Of a stretch of 64,000 bases of DNA, positions 1 to 11,200 are shown piece after piece; the stretch's first letter is position 1; each line of letters begins with the position of its first letter. The translations under genes were made by a program, and so were the position numbers. Source of the stretch: Galbula dea. Lineage: Eukaryota > Chordata > Aves > Piciformes > Galbulidae. Under the pieces are notes generated by a model. The model was not told the origin of the DNA and did no database searches. It worked only from the letters and a program-made list of their open reading frames with translations. Where the stretch lies: NCBI GenBank assembly GCA_013399015.1, contig VWZX01006822.1:186001-250000 (forward strand), read 5' to 3'.

Positions 1-944
1 CTTTACCATCTAGCTCTGATGGTTTTCACTAATTAAACTACTCTTGTGCACAGAGTATACATGGATTTTTCCCAGGATGACTGCATCTAGTGAAAATACA
101 TGCACAGTCCATGAACTCATCATTCCAGTAGAGTTTTAGCTAAGCTTCTATGCTGTAAATGGTTTAATTTCAGAACTTAATCACAGTAGGTACCATTCAA
201 CAGGGGGGATTTGAAGCCTAGCCGTGATGTTCTCTTTGAACTTCATACAGTGTTACCCAAGTTATTTTAGTAGTTTTTAAATTCTTGTGTCTTACAGACC
301 ATGCATTTCAAAATGAAGGTATAGAACAAGTGTGAAAAAGTATACAAAGTAAAGAAATATTTTTTTACTGTGTCACAAACTGTTGTCATTTTCACTGGAA
401 AATAAAGATACTATAGTGTGAAAAGAATGGACATTGTATTTTGTATATTTGCCTTGACAGTACTGCCTCTTGCAATAATAAGTGAAATTTTGAATGATGA
501 AAGTAACATTTTCAGCTTGATAGGAATTTTCACTGCTAAATCGAATTAATTTCAAATGGTGTGAAGCTGTATGAATAATTGCTTCATTATAAGAGATCAA
601 TTTCTTAATATTTTGTAATGGTGCCTAATTTAGTTTGGTTTGATACAGCCATGAAATTGCAGTACAAGCCATATACAGCAAAAAGTGAAAAGTCAACTTT
701 GGAATCCTGTTTTGCCCTAGAAAACAGATAATAAATGCTTGCTAACTTCAGCAGAACCAGGATTTTGTGGGATGAATGCCAAGGTATGTTTAAGAAGGCC
801 ATGATCTTAAAGGTTCAAAGTAATTAGTTCTTTCTATAGATTGTATGATTCTACATAAAGCTGAGCAAAAGCAGAATTGATTGCAGGAGCATAACTCAAT
901 CCATCTGCATCAAATTTACAGGTTGGAGATTCTGCTTCTAGTTC

Positions 945-1300
945 CTAATGGAGAGGACCTTGGTCAGCTGGGGTCAGCTGTCCTGGTTGCATACCCTCCC
1001 CAAGCTCTCATCCACTCCCAGCCAACTCCATGTCAGGGCAGAGAGGGGGAAAAAGAAATGGCCTTGACCCTGTGCCAACACTTGCTCAGTATCAGCTGAA
1101 ACACTCATGTATTGTCAACACTGACTCAAAATGCAACATCCTGTGGGCTGCTGTGATCAGACACTAGTGTCCAGTACAGCAGCAGTGCCTCGGCCTTGTG
1201 CCAGCCCAGGCACATGGCCATTGCTGTTAACAAAATGTTCCCTGGCACAGCAGAGTAAGATAAACAGCAAAAGTCCAAAACAACCACTAACAAGCACCAG
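945..1300 (+). mobile_element. Decayed LTR fragment (3' half), interrupted
   Basis: Bases 945-1125 follow the 3' half of the solo LTR at 21127-21731 in order: a GGTCAGCTG block, the 'ctcccagcc' block, a 'gccttgaccctgtg' block, 'tgctcag', then 'attgtcaacact'. The match resumes at about 1262 with 'aaaagtccaaaaca', which corresponds to 'gaaatccaaaacatag' in the solo copy. Roughly 130 unmatched bases lie between, so the fragment seems to carry an insertion. It is noncoding. The identity rests on comparing copies inside this window; the family name is not assigned. Confidence 0.6.
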
Positions 1301-1456
1301 ACTAATGATGATGTTTCTATGTTTCTAACACACAGTAAGGCAAGCAAGCACAGGACCCTGCCAATTAACAGTTTAACAGCTAGAAATTCCACCTAGCATG
1401 CTCTGATCAGGTGTTACTCCCTCAAAGTCCTCTTGCCCCATATTTGACACCAAAAA

Positions 1457-1926
1457 GGACAGCTAACAGCTAAGCCCCAATTCAGTCAGTCACTTGATCT
1501 CCCCAGCAGACTAGGGGAGAAAAATGGAAGAAAATTGGGTTGGTAGGCAGTCTAATAAGTCTACACTTGCAAGCAAAAGAAGATAAAGAATTCATTTACC
1601 ACTTCCCATCAGCTTCCAGGTACGAGTAATCCTCCTCTACTCTCTTAGCTTTTCTCTCTATGTGCAATGTCATATGATCTAGGATATCCCTTGGGTCAGC
1701 TGTCCCAGCTGTGTCCTCCCCCAGCCTCTTGTGCACCCCCAGGCTACTCACTGGTGGGGCAGGGTGGGAAAAAGAAAGTGTTTGCAGAGCACCAAGGCCT
1801 TCTTCAACAGCTGCGAAAACATCAGCATGTTATCAACACAGTGTGTTAGTCAAAAATCCAAAGCATAGCCTAATACAGGCTCTTGTGAAGAAAATTAACT
1901 CTATCCCAGCCAGACCAGGTACACAA
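1457..1926 (+). mobile_element. Degenerate LTR (solo LTR remnant)
   Basis: This is a more complete but diverged copy of the LTR at 21127-21731. Shared blocks in order are 'ctaagcccc' near the start, 'aagaattcatt' followed by 'cttcccatcagc', 'gtcatatgatctaggat', 'gggtcagctgtcccag', 'cttgtgcac', 'tatcaacac', 'aatccaaagcatagcc' and 'gaaaattaactctatccc'. It lies in the same orientation as the fragment just upstream. Several internal blocks are deleted, and no internal retroviral region is attached. Confidence 0.7.
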
Positions 1927-4744
1927 ACTATTTCCAAATGCAAGTAGGGGGACAAGCTCTTGGTCCAGGTTTACTGCAAGGAAGATGTGAAACATGTCTG
2001 TACCTGATCTGTCAAACTGGAGGGATGTAGCGAGCCTGCAGATATCTGGGAAACAAAGAACTTGTATCAAATTGTTGAAGAAGCCAGCTTAGATTGAACC
2101 TGCCAAGGCTTTTGGAAGTTTGTAATGAAAACAGGCAGTCTTGCACCACCTTACATGTGCTGTGCAGTGAGATCCACACTTTGAAATGATTTGCAAAATA
2201 AACAAAAAGCAAGAATTCCTGCTCTTTTCTCAAACTAAAGCAAAAAGATGCATATCACAGCACAAAGGTTAGCAAACACAAGCTCTTTTGGACTGAGGGA
2301 GAAATGTGCCAGAGTTCGGAGTATTTCCGTTTGGCCAATAATTTCTTCACTCACAAATCTGGGTGGTTGCCTTCCCACTGGCCTTTTGATCCAAAGGTCC
2401 AAACTTAACTGCTTTTGAATCAGTGTTATAATGGAGTTGCTGCCCTCTAATGCTCACTCCAGCTTCCAGGAGACCTCAGGGTGCTCATCTGCAGATGACT
2501 AACTAGAGTATGGATGATTGTGCATGAACTCCCCTGTTTTACTCCCTAGGTGCCACTAAGTGTTTCCTTTTGCTTTCCCAAGGTGGTGGCTGTACTCCTT
2601 CAGGCAGCTGCTGTTAAACAGGTTGTGTCTCCACTTGGACTTGAAGGGAGGTGGAAGTACATGTAAAGACACCTGAGCAGCTCTAAAATAGTTACTGACA
2701 GCAGCACTGCTGTATTTTCTTCAGATCTTGACATGTTAGTCCAGTTTTCAGACAGGTTTGTACAGACTGCCCTGTGAAGTCTAAAGCCAATTCAGGTAGG
2801 CTTATATGCATCAGTAAGCACAACTCTTGTTTATTAGAGCAGCTGTAATCTTTGTTTTTGTCAGTTTTTCTGCTGTAATTCTGACCATAACACCTGTACT
2901 GCCAGGGTAGCTGGTCTGAAGCTGAGCCATCTCACCTTCACCAAAGTTTCCAGGAGTTTCCAAATTGCATGGTTCCCTCTATACTACTGGCATAGCATAA
3001 AGGAGACACAAAGCTGCACATTAGCCATGGATTAACGTCAATGCAGATCACGTTTCTGTGTTCACTCAGAAACCTCCTGAGCTGTGCATCAACACAGATA
3101 CAAAGGTGAATCTGGGCTTTGGGCCATTGCACATGTTAGAGATATCAGTAAGCATGCATGACAAAGTATGCCTATGTGAAGTGTCAGGAGAACTCCACAG
3201 AAAAAGCATCAAGTGGGAATGTAGTCAGGACTCCAGACAAACATCCATCCTTTTGAGCACCCTCCAGAACCTCCTAAAATGAACACTAGTGGATTGTTCA
3301 GATTTCTAGGACTGTGAGAAGGGGCAAAAAAAAAGCAACTTCACAAGCACTGATGCTTAGGAGGTATCTTTCAGGACAGAAGATTTTTTAGACACATACC
3401 TGAAGGAGGAAGGTAAAGGCTGTAGCCATCCTCACCTACATGCTAGGGAAGACTTTATTAATGCATTCCTATTTAGCACGATCAAAAGAGATGCAAGTCT
3501 GTCCCATGGTGACCAATTTGCTGTTTTGTATGAGTCAGTTGTTCCAGGTAGTTAGGGTTTAAGTATTCCTTTTCTTGCTCTTGCCCATAGATTTTGTTTG
3601 GTCCTGTTTACTCCTGCTAGCTGTACATTGTAACCAGTTTAGCCACCTACACTTTCCTATCATCACTGTGCTCTGTTCTCCATTTGTCTGTTACACCCAG
3701 TACTTGCATCATGCTTTAATTACAATAATCTCCTCCAGGCAGGGACTCCATCTTCTCCAGTGTTTATACAGCACTCTCCAAAACAGGCCATGGGATCATT
3801 CCCAGGCTTCCTGGGCACATCTGTAGCCATTTCCAATGGGAGCAATACTACATTAACCCTGCTGTGACCTAGATATGTCTAAAAGCACCACATAATTCAG
3901 ACCAAGCTATCTGCTTCTACATTTAATAAAAGCAAAAGGTATGTTTCTTCTAAGTCTACTTGATTCAGTGCTTGCTTTTCTTTGTAACACTACCATTATA
4001 CTCTGGTTTAGAACTTCCTATTAAAGTGCTAGAGCTTTTAAATTAACCCTTCATGGCTTCATAAGTCTACTGTTCGAAGCCCCTAAATTGTCAAAGGATC
4101 AGTAGGGAAAGGGAACTAGAAGACACAGACCTTCAAGGGTATATCCAGTCTTCTGTTTTTTTTCAGAGAGCTACACTCTATAGGCTTTATTCTAGATTAA
4201 TCATGCTTCATTTCAGAAATAATTTGTCTTTTTTATTTTCATTATTTCTGTTTCCTTCTAACACATATTCTAGAGTCTACTTCCTCAAATGATCAAGGAG
4301 TGGACATCAAGGGAGCAGATCAGAAGGAAAGGCAAAGCAGGTAGATAAAAAGATGGTGTGGGATAGATTGAGTAGCAGAACAACTAGTTTAGAGAAAGAT
4401 TGGCAAAGTTTTGAGAGTAAGTAGTCCTGGGTGAAGCTTTGAATATAATAGTTGCATTTTCCCCTTTTGTTTAATATTTACTCTGGCTGGACCACAAGGT
4501 GCAGCTTTTATTAAGCCACAGAAGTGGTTCCAGCTCTTATCTTGCTAATGGGAAGAAAGTGGCAAAGGTCAGCAGCTGAATGCATTTGGGCCTGGAAAAC
4601 AAGAACAAGCACAGCATAGCAGCTAAAGGGTATCTCTTTGTCCAGATGGTTTTGAGGCTTTTTGGGGAGAACCTCAGCAGTGACTGGAGCTTTGCCATGC
4701 TAAGTGTGTTTTCCTTCAGCAGGTACACAAGAGGAGTATCAATC

Positions 4745-5211
4745 TCGCTCTCCGCGGTCAGTTTTGGACGTGTATCACAACCCATAGAACACGCTGCTCC
4801 TTCCTTTGAGTAGCTTCCCACTTAGGCCGGTCGGAAAAGGACGGCAGCACCCACCCTCCACACCCGACTCCGCTCCCATATTCCCTCCCAAGTCCCTGTC
4901 ACGGACGGAGGAGGGGACACGCACAGCCCATCCCTCCGCGCACACGTGCTCCTCTCCAGGCACACCCGTTCCTCTTCCCATTGGCCGGCAGTGCCGGCAG
5001 AAGGCGGCCGTGCCCAATCGGAGGGCAGCTCCCCGCCTCCCGCGCCCCGGCCAATAGTTTGTGAGAGCAGCACCGCGCGCTGGTGGCAGGAGGTGGTTTT
5101 TTTGGAGGTGGCGGCGGCGGCGGCCGTGGGAGGTGACCTGGGATAAGTCTGGGGTCGTCAGCTCCGCCGGCTCCGGGGGCGCGTCCGGCCTGGCCACCGA
5201 CCCTGCCTGTC
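4745..5211 (+). promoter_or_regulatory. SLC19A2: SLC19A2 CpG-island promoter and 5' UTR
   Basis: Base composition switches abruptly from AT-rich to GC- and CpG-rich at about 4750 and stays so into exon 2. Three CCAAT boxes are visible at 4980-4984 (inverted, ATTGG), 5014-5018 and 5051-5055. An E-box CACGTG lies at 4943-4948. A GGC trinucleotide run (about 5111-5125) lies in the probable 5' UTR. No TATA box is evident, as expected for a broadly expressed gene. The transcription start cannot be placed from sequence alone; downstream of the last CCAAT box, about 5080-5130, would be typical. Confidence 0.75.
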
Positions 5212-8200
5212 ATGGGGGGGTTGCGGGGGCGCCGGCCGGCGCGGCGCTCCCCCAGGGCTGGCGGTGGAGGTGACGGGTGCTGCTGGGCGCTGCCCACGGG
5301 ACTGCTGTGCGCTTATGGCTTCTTCTGCAGCGTGCGGCCCTCGGAGCCTTTCCTCACCCGGTACTTGCTGGAGCCCCACAAAAACCTCTCCGAGACCCAG
5401 GTACCGCGGTCTCGGGCACCTTGTACTCCATCCTGGGTGTCTAGAATTGTGTTTTCCTTACAGTACGTGGAAGGTTACCAACGTCTTTTCCGCCCCCCCC
5501 TTCCCCAGGTGTTCAACGAGATCTACCCGGTGTGGACCTACTCCTACCTCGCACTGCTGTTCCCGGTGTTCCTGGCCACGGACTACTTGCGGTACAAGCC
5601 TGTGGTCCTTCTGCAGGGCCTGAGCCTTATCGTCACCTGGTTCATGCTGCTGTACGCCCAGGGGCTGCGGGCTGTCCAGTTCCTCGAGTTCTTCTACGGG
5701 ATGGGGACCGCCACTGATATTGCCTATTACTCCTACATCTACAGCGTTGTCGATGTCAACCTGTACCAGAAGGTCACCAGCTACTGCCGAAGCGCCACCC
5801 TGGTGGGGTACACGGTGGGCTCAGTGTCTGGGCAAGTCCTTGTGTCAGTGGCAGGTTGGTCCCTCTTCAGCTTGAATGTGATCTCCTTAACCAGCATATC
5901 TATTGCCTTTGGCACAGCGTGGTTCCTGCCAATGCCACAAAAAAGCCTTTTCTTTCACCACGTTGCAAATCAACAGCTCGGTTGTGAAATGAAGGTCATA
6001 GACTGTAAAAACGGATCGGCTGTCCAAGATCATCCAGATGTGCAGAAGGCACCTGGCTGGGAGGATGAGACAAAAGTTCCCTTAAAAGGGGAGGGTCATT
6101 CAGCAGAGAAACAGGTGAGTTGTACCCTGGGTTTATGGGAGTAGAAGATATAACACTGATGTGGCTATCTTGCCTGCATATATGTACACATGCATATGTG
6201 CTATATGTACAGAGCAGTAGAGATGTAAAATCCAACAGGAAAAAGTATCCTTTTGCTTATCCTGCTTCCTTATTTTTGGCACAGAGAATTTATTCCAGCC
6301 TTCCTTTTGTTGAATGAGCATGTTAGGCTGTTCCTTAATTTTTCTGAAGTTGTTCTGCATTTCTCAACAATACTGTGATTAAAATCTTCTTGGTTTCAAA
6401 TTGTGCAATGGTACAAAGCAAGAGACATCAGTAAAAAATGGTGTAAAAGTCCAAATTCTTTATGTGCTTCTGGATGCACACTGTGACTTGCAGAAAAGAA
6501 GCAGTTCTTCCTGCACTTGCATTTTGAAAACACTTGTTATTTCAACTGTTAGGTAAGTTGTGCAGTAATAAGCTGTGTGGCAATTGGGTTTTATATTGTG
6601 AGCCTGGAAGGAAACTAGTCCAGGAAGAAAATTGCACTAGTCCTTGAAAGCACTTAAAGGCTGATAGTGATTAGTTATAGATGGACAGAATATGGATAAT
6701 TTGCAGGAAGCACCTCTGCATAATAACAGTTTAATGCAGCCCATGAGAGGACTGAGCTGCTGCCCTGACTGGTGTTTTTGCAGGCTACATAACCTCTAAC
6801 AAAGTCAGTTGTATGGAAACAAGATTGTGTGTTGGGTCCCACAAAGTGGCAAGTGTCCAGCCTCCATGAGGCTGCATGCACTTAATGCACCTGCCTGCTG
6901 GGCAGGTTTCTGCCATGCTGCTCTAGGCGATGCATGTGAATGGAGAGCCTGTCTCAGCAGGGGGATCTGAGCTCCTGGGGGGAGGTTGGCCTTGCTCCTC
7001 GATAAGGAGGAGGTTGTGCTCATTCTGAGAGCAGGCCAGAAGGTAAACTGGCTGTTGGTTTAGTCAACTAATGGGTATTTCACTTAGCAAGTAAGCCCAG
7101 GTTAGCTGGGTCGGGGAAGGCAGCATCTGGGGCTGCTTTCAGCTTCTTTCATCTGCAGCTGGGAATTAAAGGTATTAACATTCCAGAGGCCTAATTCCAC
7201 CCCATCCAGCATGGTCTTGTTTGAGCAAAAGTATTTTAGCCATGTTATACGTTCATGGTGAAGGGTATTTGTTAAACAATTCAAATTCTGTGCCACTAAT
7301 GACTAAGATATTAATATAACTTATCCCACCCTCTGAGGGCTTCTAAACTAATGGTGAAAGTTTCAAAAAAGGAGCAGGTCCTCCTGCATAACTCTCCAGA
7401 ATTCAGTTATGCCAAGGGATAAAAGTTGAGAGGCACTGGTGTGTGGTGATAGTCCTTCTTACAAAGATAAGAGCAGCTGTATTTCATGAGTGTTAATGGC
7501 TGGCTGTATGAGTAATTGTCTTGCAGTGGCACTGCCAGGTGGTGGGAGGATGGATAAGTCTTTCTGGCTTATCAGGCACATGCTTGGGTTGAATGTGCCA
7601 TAGCAGTTTTCACAACATATATGACAGTTCCTTTCCTTGGCTTTCCTGCAGCTAAACTTGAGCTTTGCATGAAGCCTTCTTTGTGTGAGTTGTGTTGCTG
7701 AAGTCACATTGCCAGAGGCTAACCTCTTCACAAGTTGTTCTGCTGTGTGCTTTGGAGGAGCAGCATCCACATGCAGAGCATTGGCAAAGCACCAACGAGA
7801 CTGAGGTGTTTAATAAAGATGATTAGAAATCTGATGCTTTGAATGGTGGAAAAGAGAGTTCAGGACTTAGGCTGTGGTCTTTGTTTTAGTAGAAACACCT
7901 TAAAAATGAGCATTATTGGTCATGGAGAATTGTCTTTCCCAGGCACACAGTGAGTGCACTGTTCCCCCAGGAACAAGGTATGCTGCCAAGAGCCATGGTC
8001 GTTGCTGCTGTCTGGAAGCTGCTCCAGAACTGGATGTGAGGCAGCAGGCTGTGCAGTAGCTCAGTGCTGTGCCAGTGCTGTGTGTTTCCCTGTTCACAGG
8101 GGCTAGAGATGCTGGATGGGCCTTGGGGGCTCTGCCCAGTCTCACATGAAGTGACCATTGTGCTGACTTAGTAAGAGTCTTGCCTGTCTACAAAGACTCT

Positions 8201-11200
8201 GTACCTGTGTGTATGCAGCAACTGTAATCATCAGCTCTGTCAACAAAGTAAAAACATGCTCCTTTCTTCTGCTGCTGTTGGCTTGAAGTTGTTAAGGAAA
8301 GGACTGCAACAGCCTTTATGTATAAAGCAGGGTTTTTTTGTGGTTATTGCTTGTTGCTAGAACTGATCTATTTTCAGTTATTTTTTTCCATGGGTGTGCC
8401 CCCTTTCTTGCTCTTTCTAGAAAGATTTGTAGGAGAAAGCTTGTTTTTTATCTCATGTCATCTGTCAGAGCAGTTTTATATACAGAAGCTGCCATTTGCA
8501 ACACCAGGGTCTGGTACAAGTAGCTTCTGTTTCTCTTCAGACCCCAGACAACATCTCTTACTTCAGCCCCTTGGTGAACACTAACAGGGGAAGAGCATAG
8601 CATAATGAGATTGTTTCTTTGAATATTTGTAATCCCTGAATGTTAGTACTAAACAAAATCAACTTACTTGTAGGGAAGTATGCTCATCTGGTGGCTTTCA
8701 TGTTCTGTGTGCTACCAAATTTGGCTGAATTTGATTCAGAACCTAAAGGTGTCAGTGATGCTTTTTGTCTTTATGATTTGCATAACTGGCTTCTGAACCT
8801 CTCTTGTCAAAGTGGATATCATATTCTGTTGTCCTGTGCCTCTTCTCCCTGGTACTCTTCAGTTGTTCACATAGTATTTCTAACATCTAGCATTACTGCT
8901 GTCTGTTTGAGGGAGCCAGAGGTCAAGGGGTGCATGGGACTGAACCTTCCCTCTACATGGATGGCCCCGCTTAGGGCTGTGTCCTGGTTAGGGCTGCTGA
9001 GACTGTGGGAGGAAGGAGCTGCTTATTCATTTCTCTGCAGAGGTTTGTGTCCAAGAGTGGCACTGTCACTCACCAGTGATCAGGACACTTGAAAGATGCA
9101 ATTTTGTGCAACAGTTTGAAGTATTTATAAACAAAACTTAATGTTTCTCTCTCTTTCCTTCTCCCAATACCTGCAGGAGCAGACAGTAGGCATCCTAAAG
9201 GTGCTCAAAGATCTCTGGCAGGACTTTCTCCAGTGCTACTCCTCCAGGACAATGCTCTGCTGGTCTGTCTGGTGGGCACTGTCCACCTGTGGCTACTTCC
9301 AGGTCATCAACTACACGCAGGGCCTGTGGGAGATGGTGTTGCCTTCTCATAGCACAGAGATCTACAATGGTGCTGTGGAGGCAGTCTCAACACTGCTAGG
9401 TAAGCTTCTTGGTGGAGCTCCTGCTCTGCTGTGAGAAATGCTTGTGTCCCTCAAGGTCACAGGAGCATGGTTTTGGAAGTGTTTTGCATTCTCCTAAGCA
9501 TGCAGAAGAGGCAACCCTGGAATTCAAGGTGAGTCTTTTCTGATGTGCATAGGTTTGGTGCTAAGTGTTTTGAGTTAGTTGCTGCACACAGCCCTAATTC
9601 TTGTAGTCCAGTAGGTAGGTGTTTAAAGGAGCCTCCCAGGTCAATCTGTTCTGAATTATTTGGCAGAAGGTTGCAAGAATGTGGCTGACTGTCACTGTGT
9701 TGTCACTGTGGCAGTGGAATTCAGACTGAGGATCCCATGGGTTGCAGCATAGGGAAGAGGTGAGTGTTTCCTGCACACACACAGGATGCAGTGAGCCACA
9801 TTTAGTCATTTCAGCACTGTTCAGCACAAAAGCTGTTAAGATGAAAGGAGTTGCTTGACTTGAAAGGAACAGGTCTACACAAACATTTGTTTATTGAGCT
9901 GTTTAATACTGTTCCATTACCAGAAGTAAGACGATACCTTTTCTCTTTATTAGAAATACCTTTCCTGGTCCACCCCTGTTCTGAGTTGCCATTTTCATGG
10001 CTCTTAAGTCATCCTGTGCTCAGTTATGAGCTATATTTGGCAACCTTTGTGTAAGATGCTGTTGCCATCCTTGCCTGTACCTGTGCTGCCCTGTGAAGGG
10101 TTTGAACTTGGTGACTCATGTGGCTGTCAGCTTCATGTCCTGGGCAAGATAATATTCCTTCTAGTGAGATCAACTGACTGTTAAGCTGCATCCCTGCACC
10201 TTCTTAGGAACGTGGCAATCCTTTATCAGGTTAAGCTGTGAAACCACTGGATCAGCTGGAGGTGTCTAATTGCAGGACACAGATTGTATATCTTCTTGTA
10301 ATTAGGTGTCAGGCTGATACAACCTTGAGATACAGGGGGAGTACAAATTCCTGAGTTGCCATGAGATCCCCAGAGTGTGATGTCTGCTCCCAAATTGTAG
10401 AATTGCTGAAATAGTAGAAAGAAGGCTCTAGGGCTTAGCTTCTTTATGCATCTAAGGGTTTTGCAACCGGAGGAGCCAGACTTTCAAAGAGTAAAGTGTC
10501 AGTCAGGTAGTGTCACAGAAGGCCCTGGAGAGAAGAATTTAGTGGGGGGAAACAAATTCTTTTCCTTTGGCATAGTTACCTTCTTCACTAATCCACAAGA
10601 TTAATGTGAGGGCTTGTACACACTGATGGTACATAGTCTTTGTGTGTTGAAGGATTTCTAAGATAGCAGGTCAGCTAAGGGCTGCAAAGAGCTTAGATGC
10701 TGCACTGTGGCACTTCTGTACAGTGGTCAAATGCTGAACATAATTCTGTTTTTCAGAGATCTCCAGTGAACCTCCTTTTGTCAGTATGTTGCTTGTCTAC
10801 TTTGCTGCATACAGCAGTGCCCTTATGCTGTTGCTTGCTGCTCTCAACTTGTTTGAAGACCAAGGCTTACTTCAAATGGGAATCTTTTTGTAATGTAATA
10901 CATGAAAATTTGGCTTCTCAGTAGTTAGAGCTGTGATGGTGCATGAAACACATCTTGTCTGCTCATTTTGTTGCACAGAATGTCACACATTTTCCATCTT
11001 GTTGTCTGTCTTCTCTTCCCCCTCCCCCACTTGGTAAAATCCAGCAGACAAACCTGCTTCTGTTTGTAAAGGATTGTTCTTGCACAATCAACAGTGTGTG
11101 ATTGTAGCTTCCAATTAGGCTGTGTCCCAGGAGCTGTGGATTTGGACCCCTGTGCTTACTGTACTTACTCTTACAGTCCAGCACAAAGATAACAGTTAAT

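Larger units (their letters stand above)
1..4744. other. Intergenic region left of SLC19A2
   Basis: No conserved coding exon was recognised on either strand; the open frames here are short and look like nothing known. Two LTR-derived pieces (listed separately) lie at about 945-1926. By synteny with human 1q24 the next gene to the left should be F5 on the + strand, so the AT-rich start could include its 3' UTR. An AATAAA is visible at 401-406, but nothing ties it to a transcript. The remainder (about 1930-4744) shows no gene, array or strong repeat signature by eye. Confidence 0.5.

Noticed and set aside
4775..5297. Overlapping minus-strand frames of 132 and 140 codons at the SLC19A2 promoter
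   Set aside because: Pro/Arg/Gly-rich shadows of a GC-rich island, in several frames at once, with no recognisable domain.
5212..6144. Reading SLC19A2 exons 1 and 2 as one uninterrupted 310-codon gene
   Set aside because: The 108-nt intron has good splice sites, and removing it restores the family sequence. The 3' end also reads past the exon 2 donor into intron 2.
8640..9092. 150-codon open frame inside SLC19A2 intron 2
   Set aside because: No similarity to a known family by eye, no splice or promoter support, and ordinary intronic composition.
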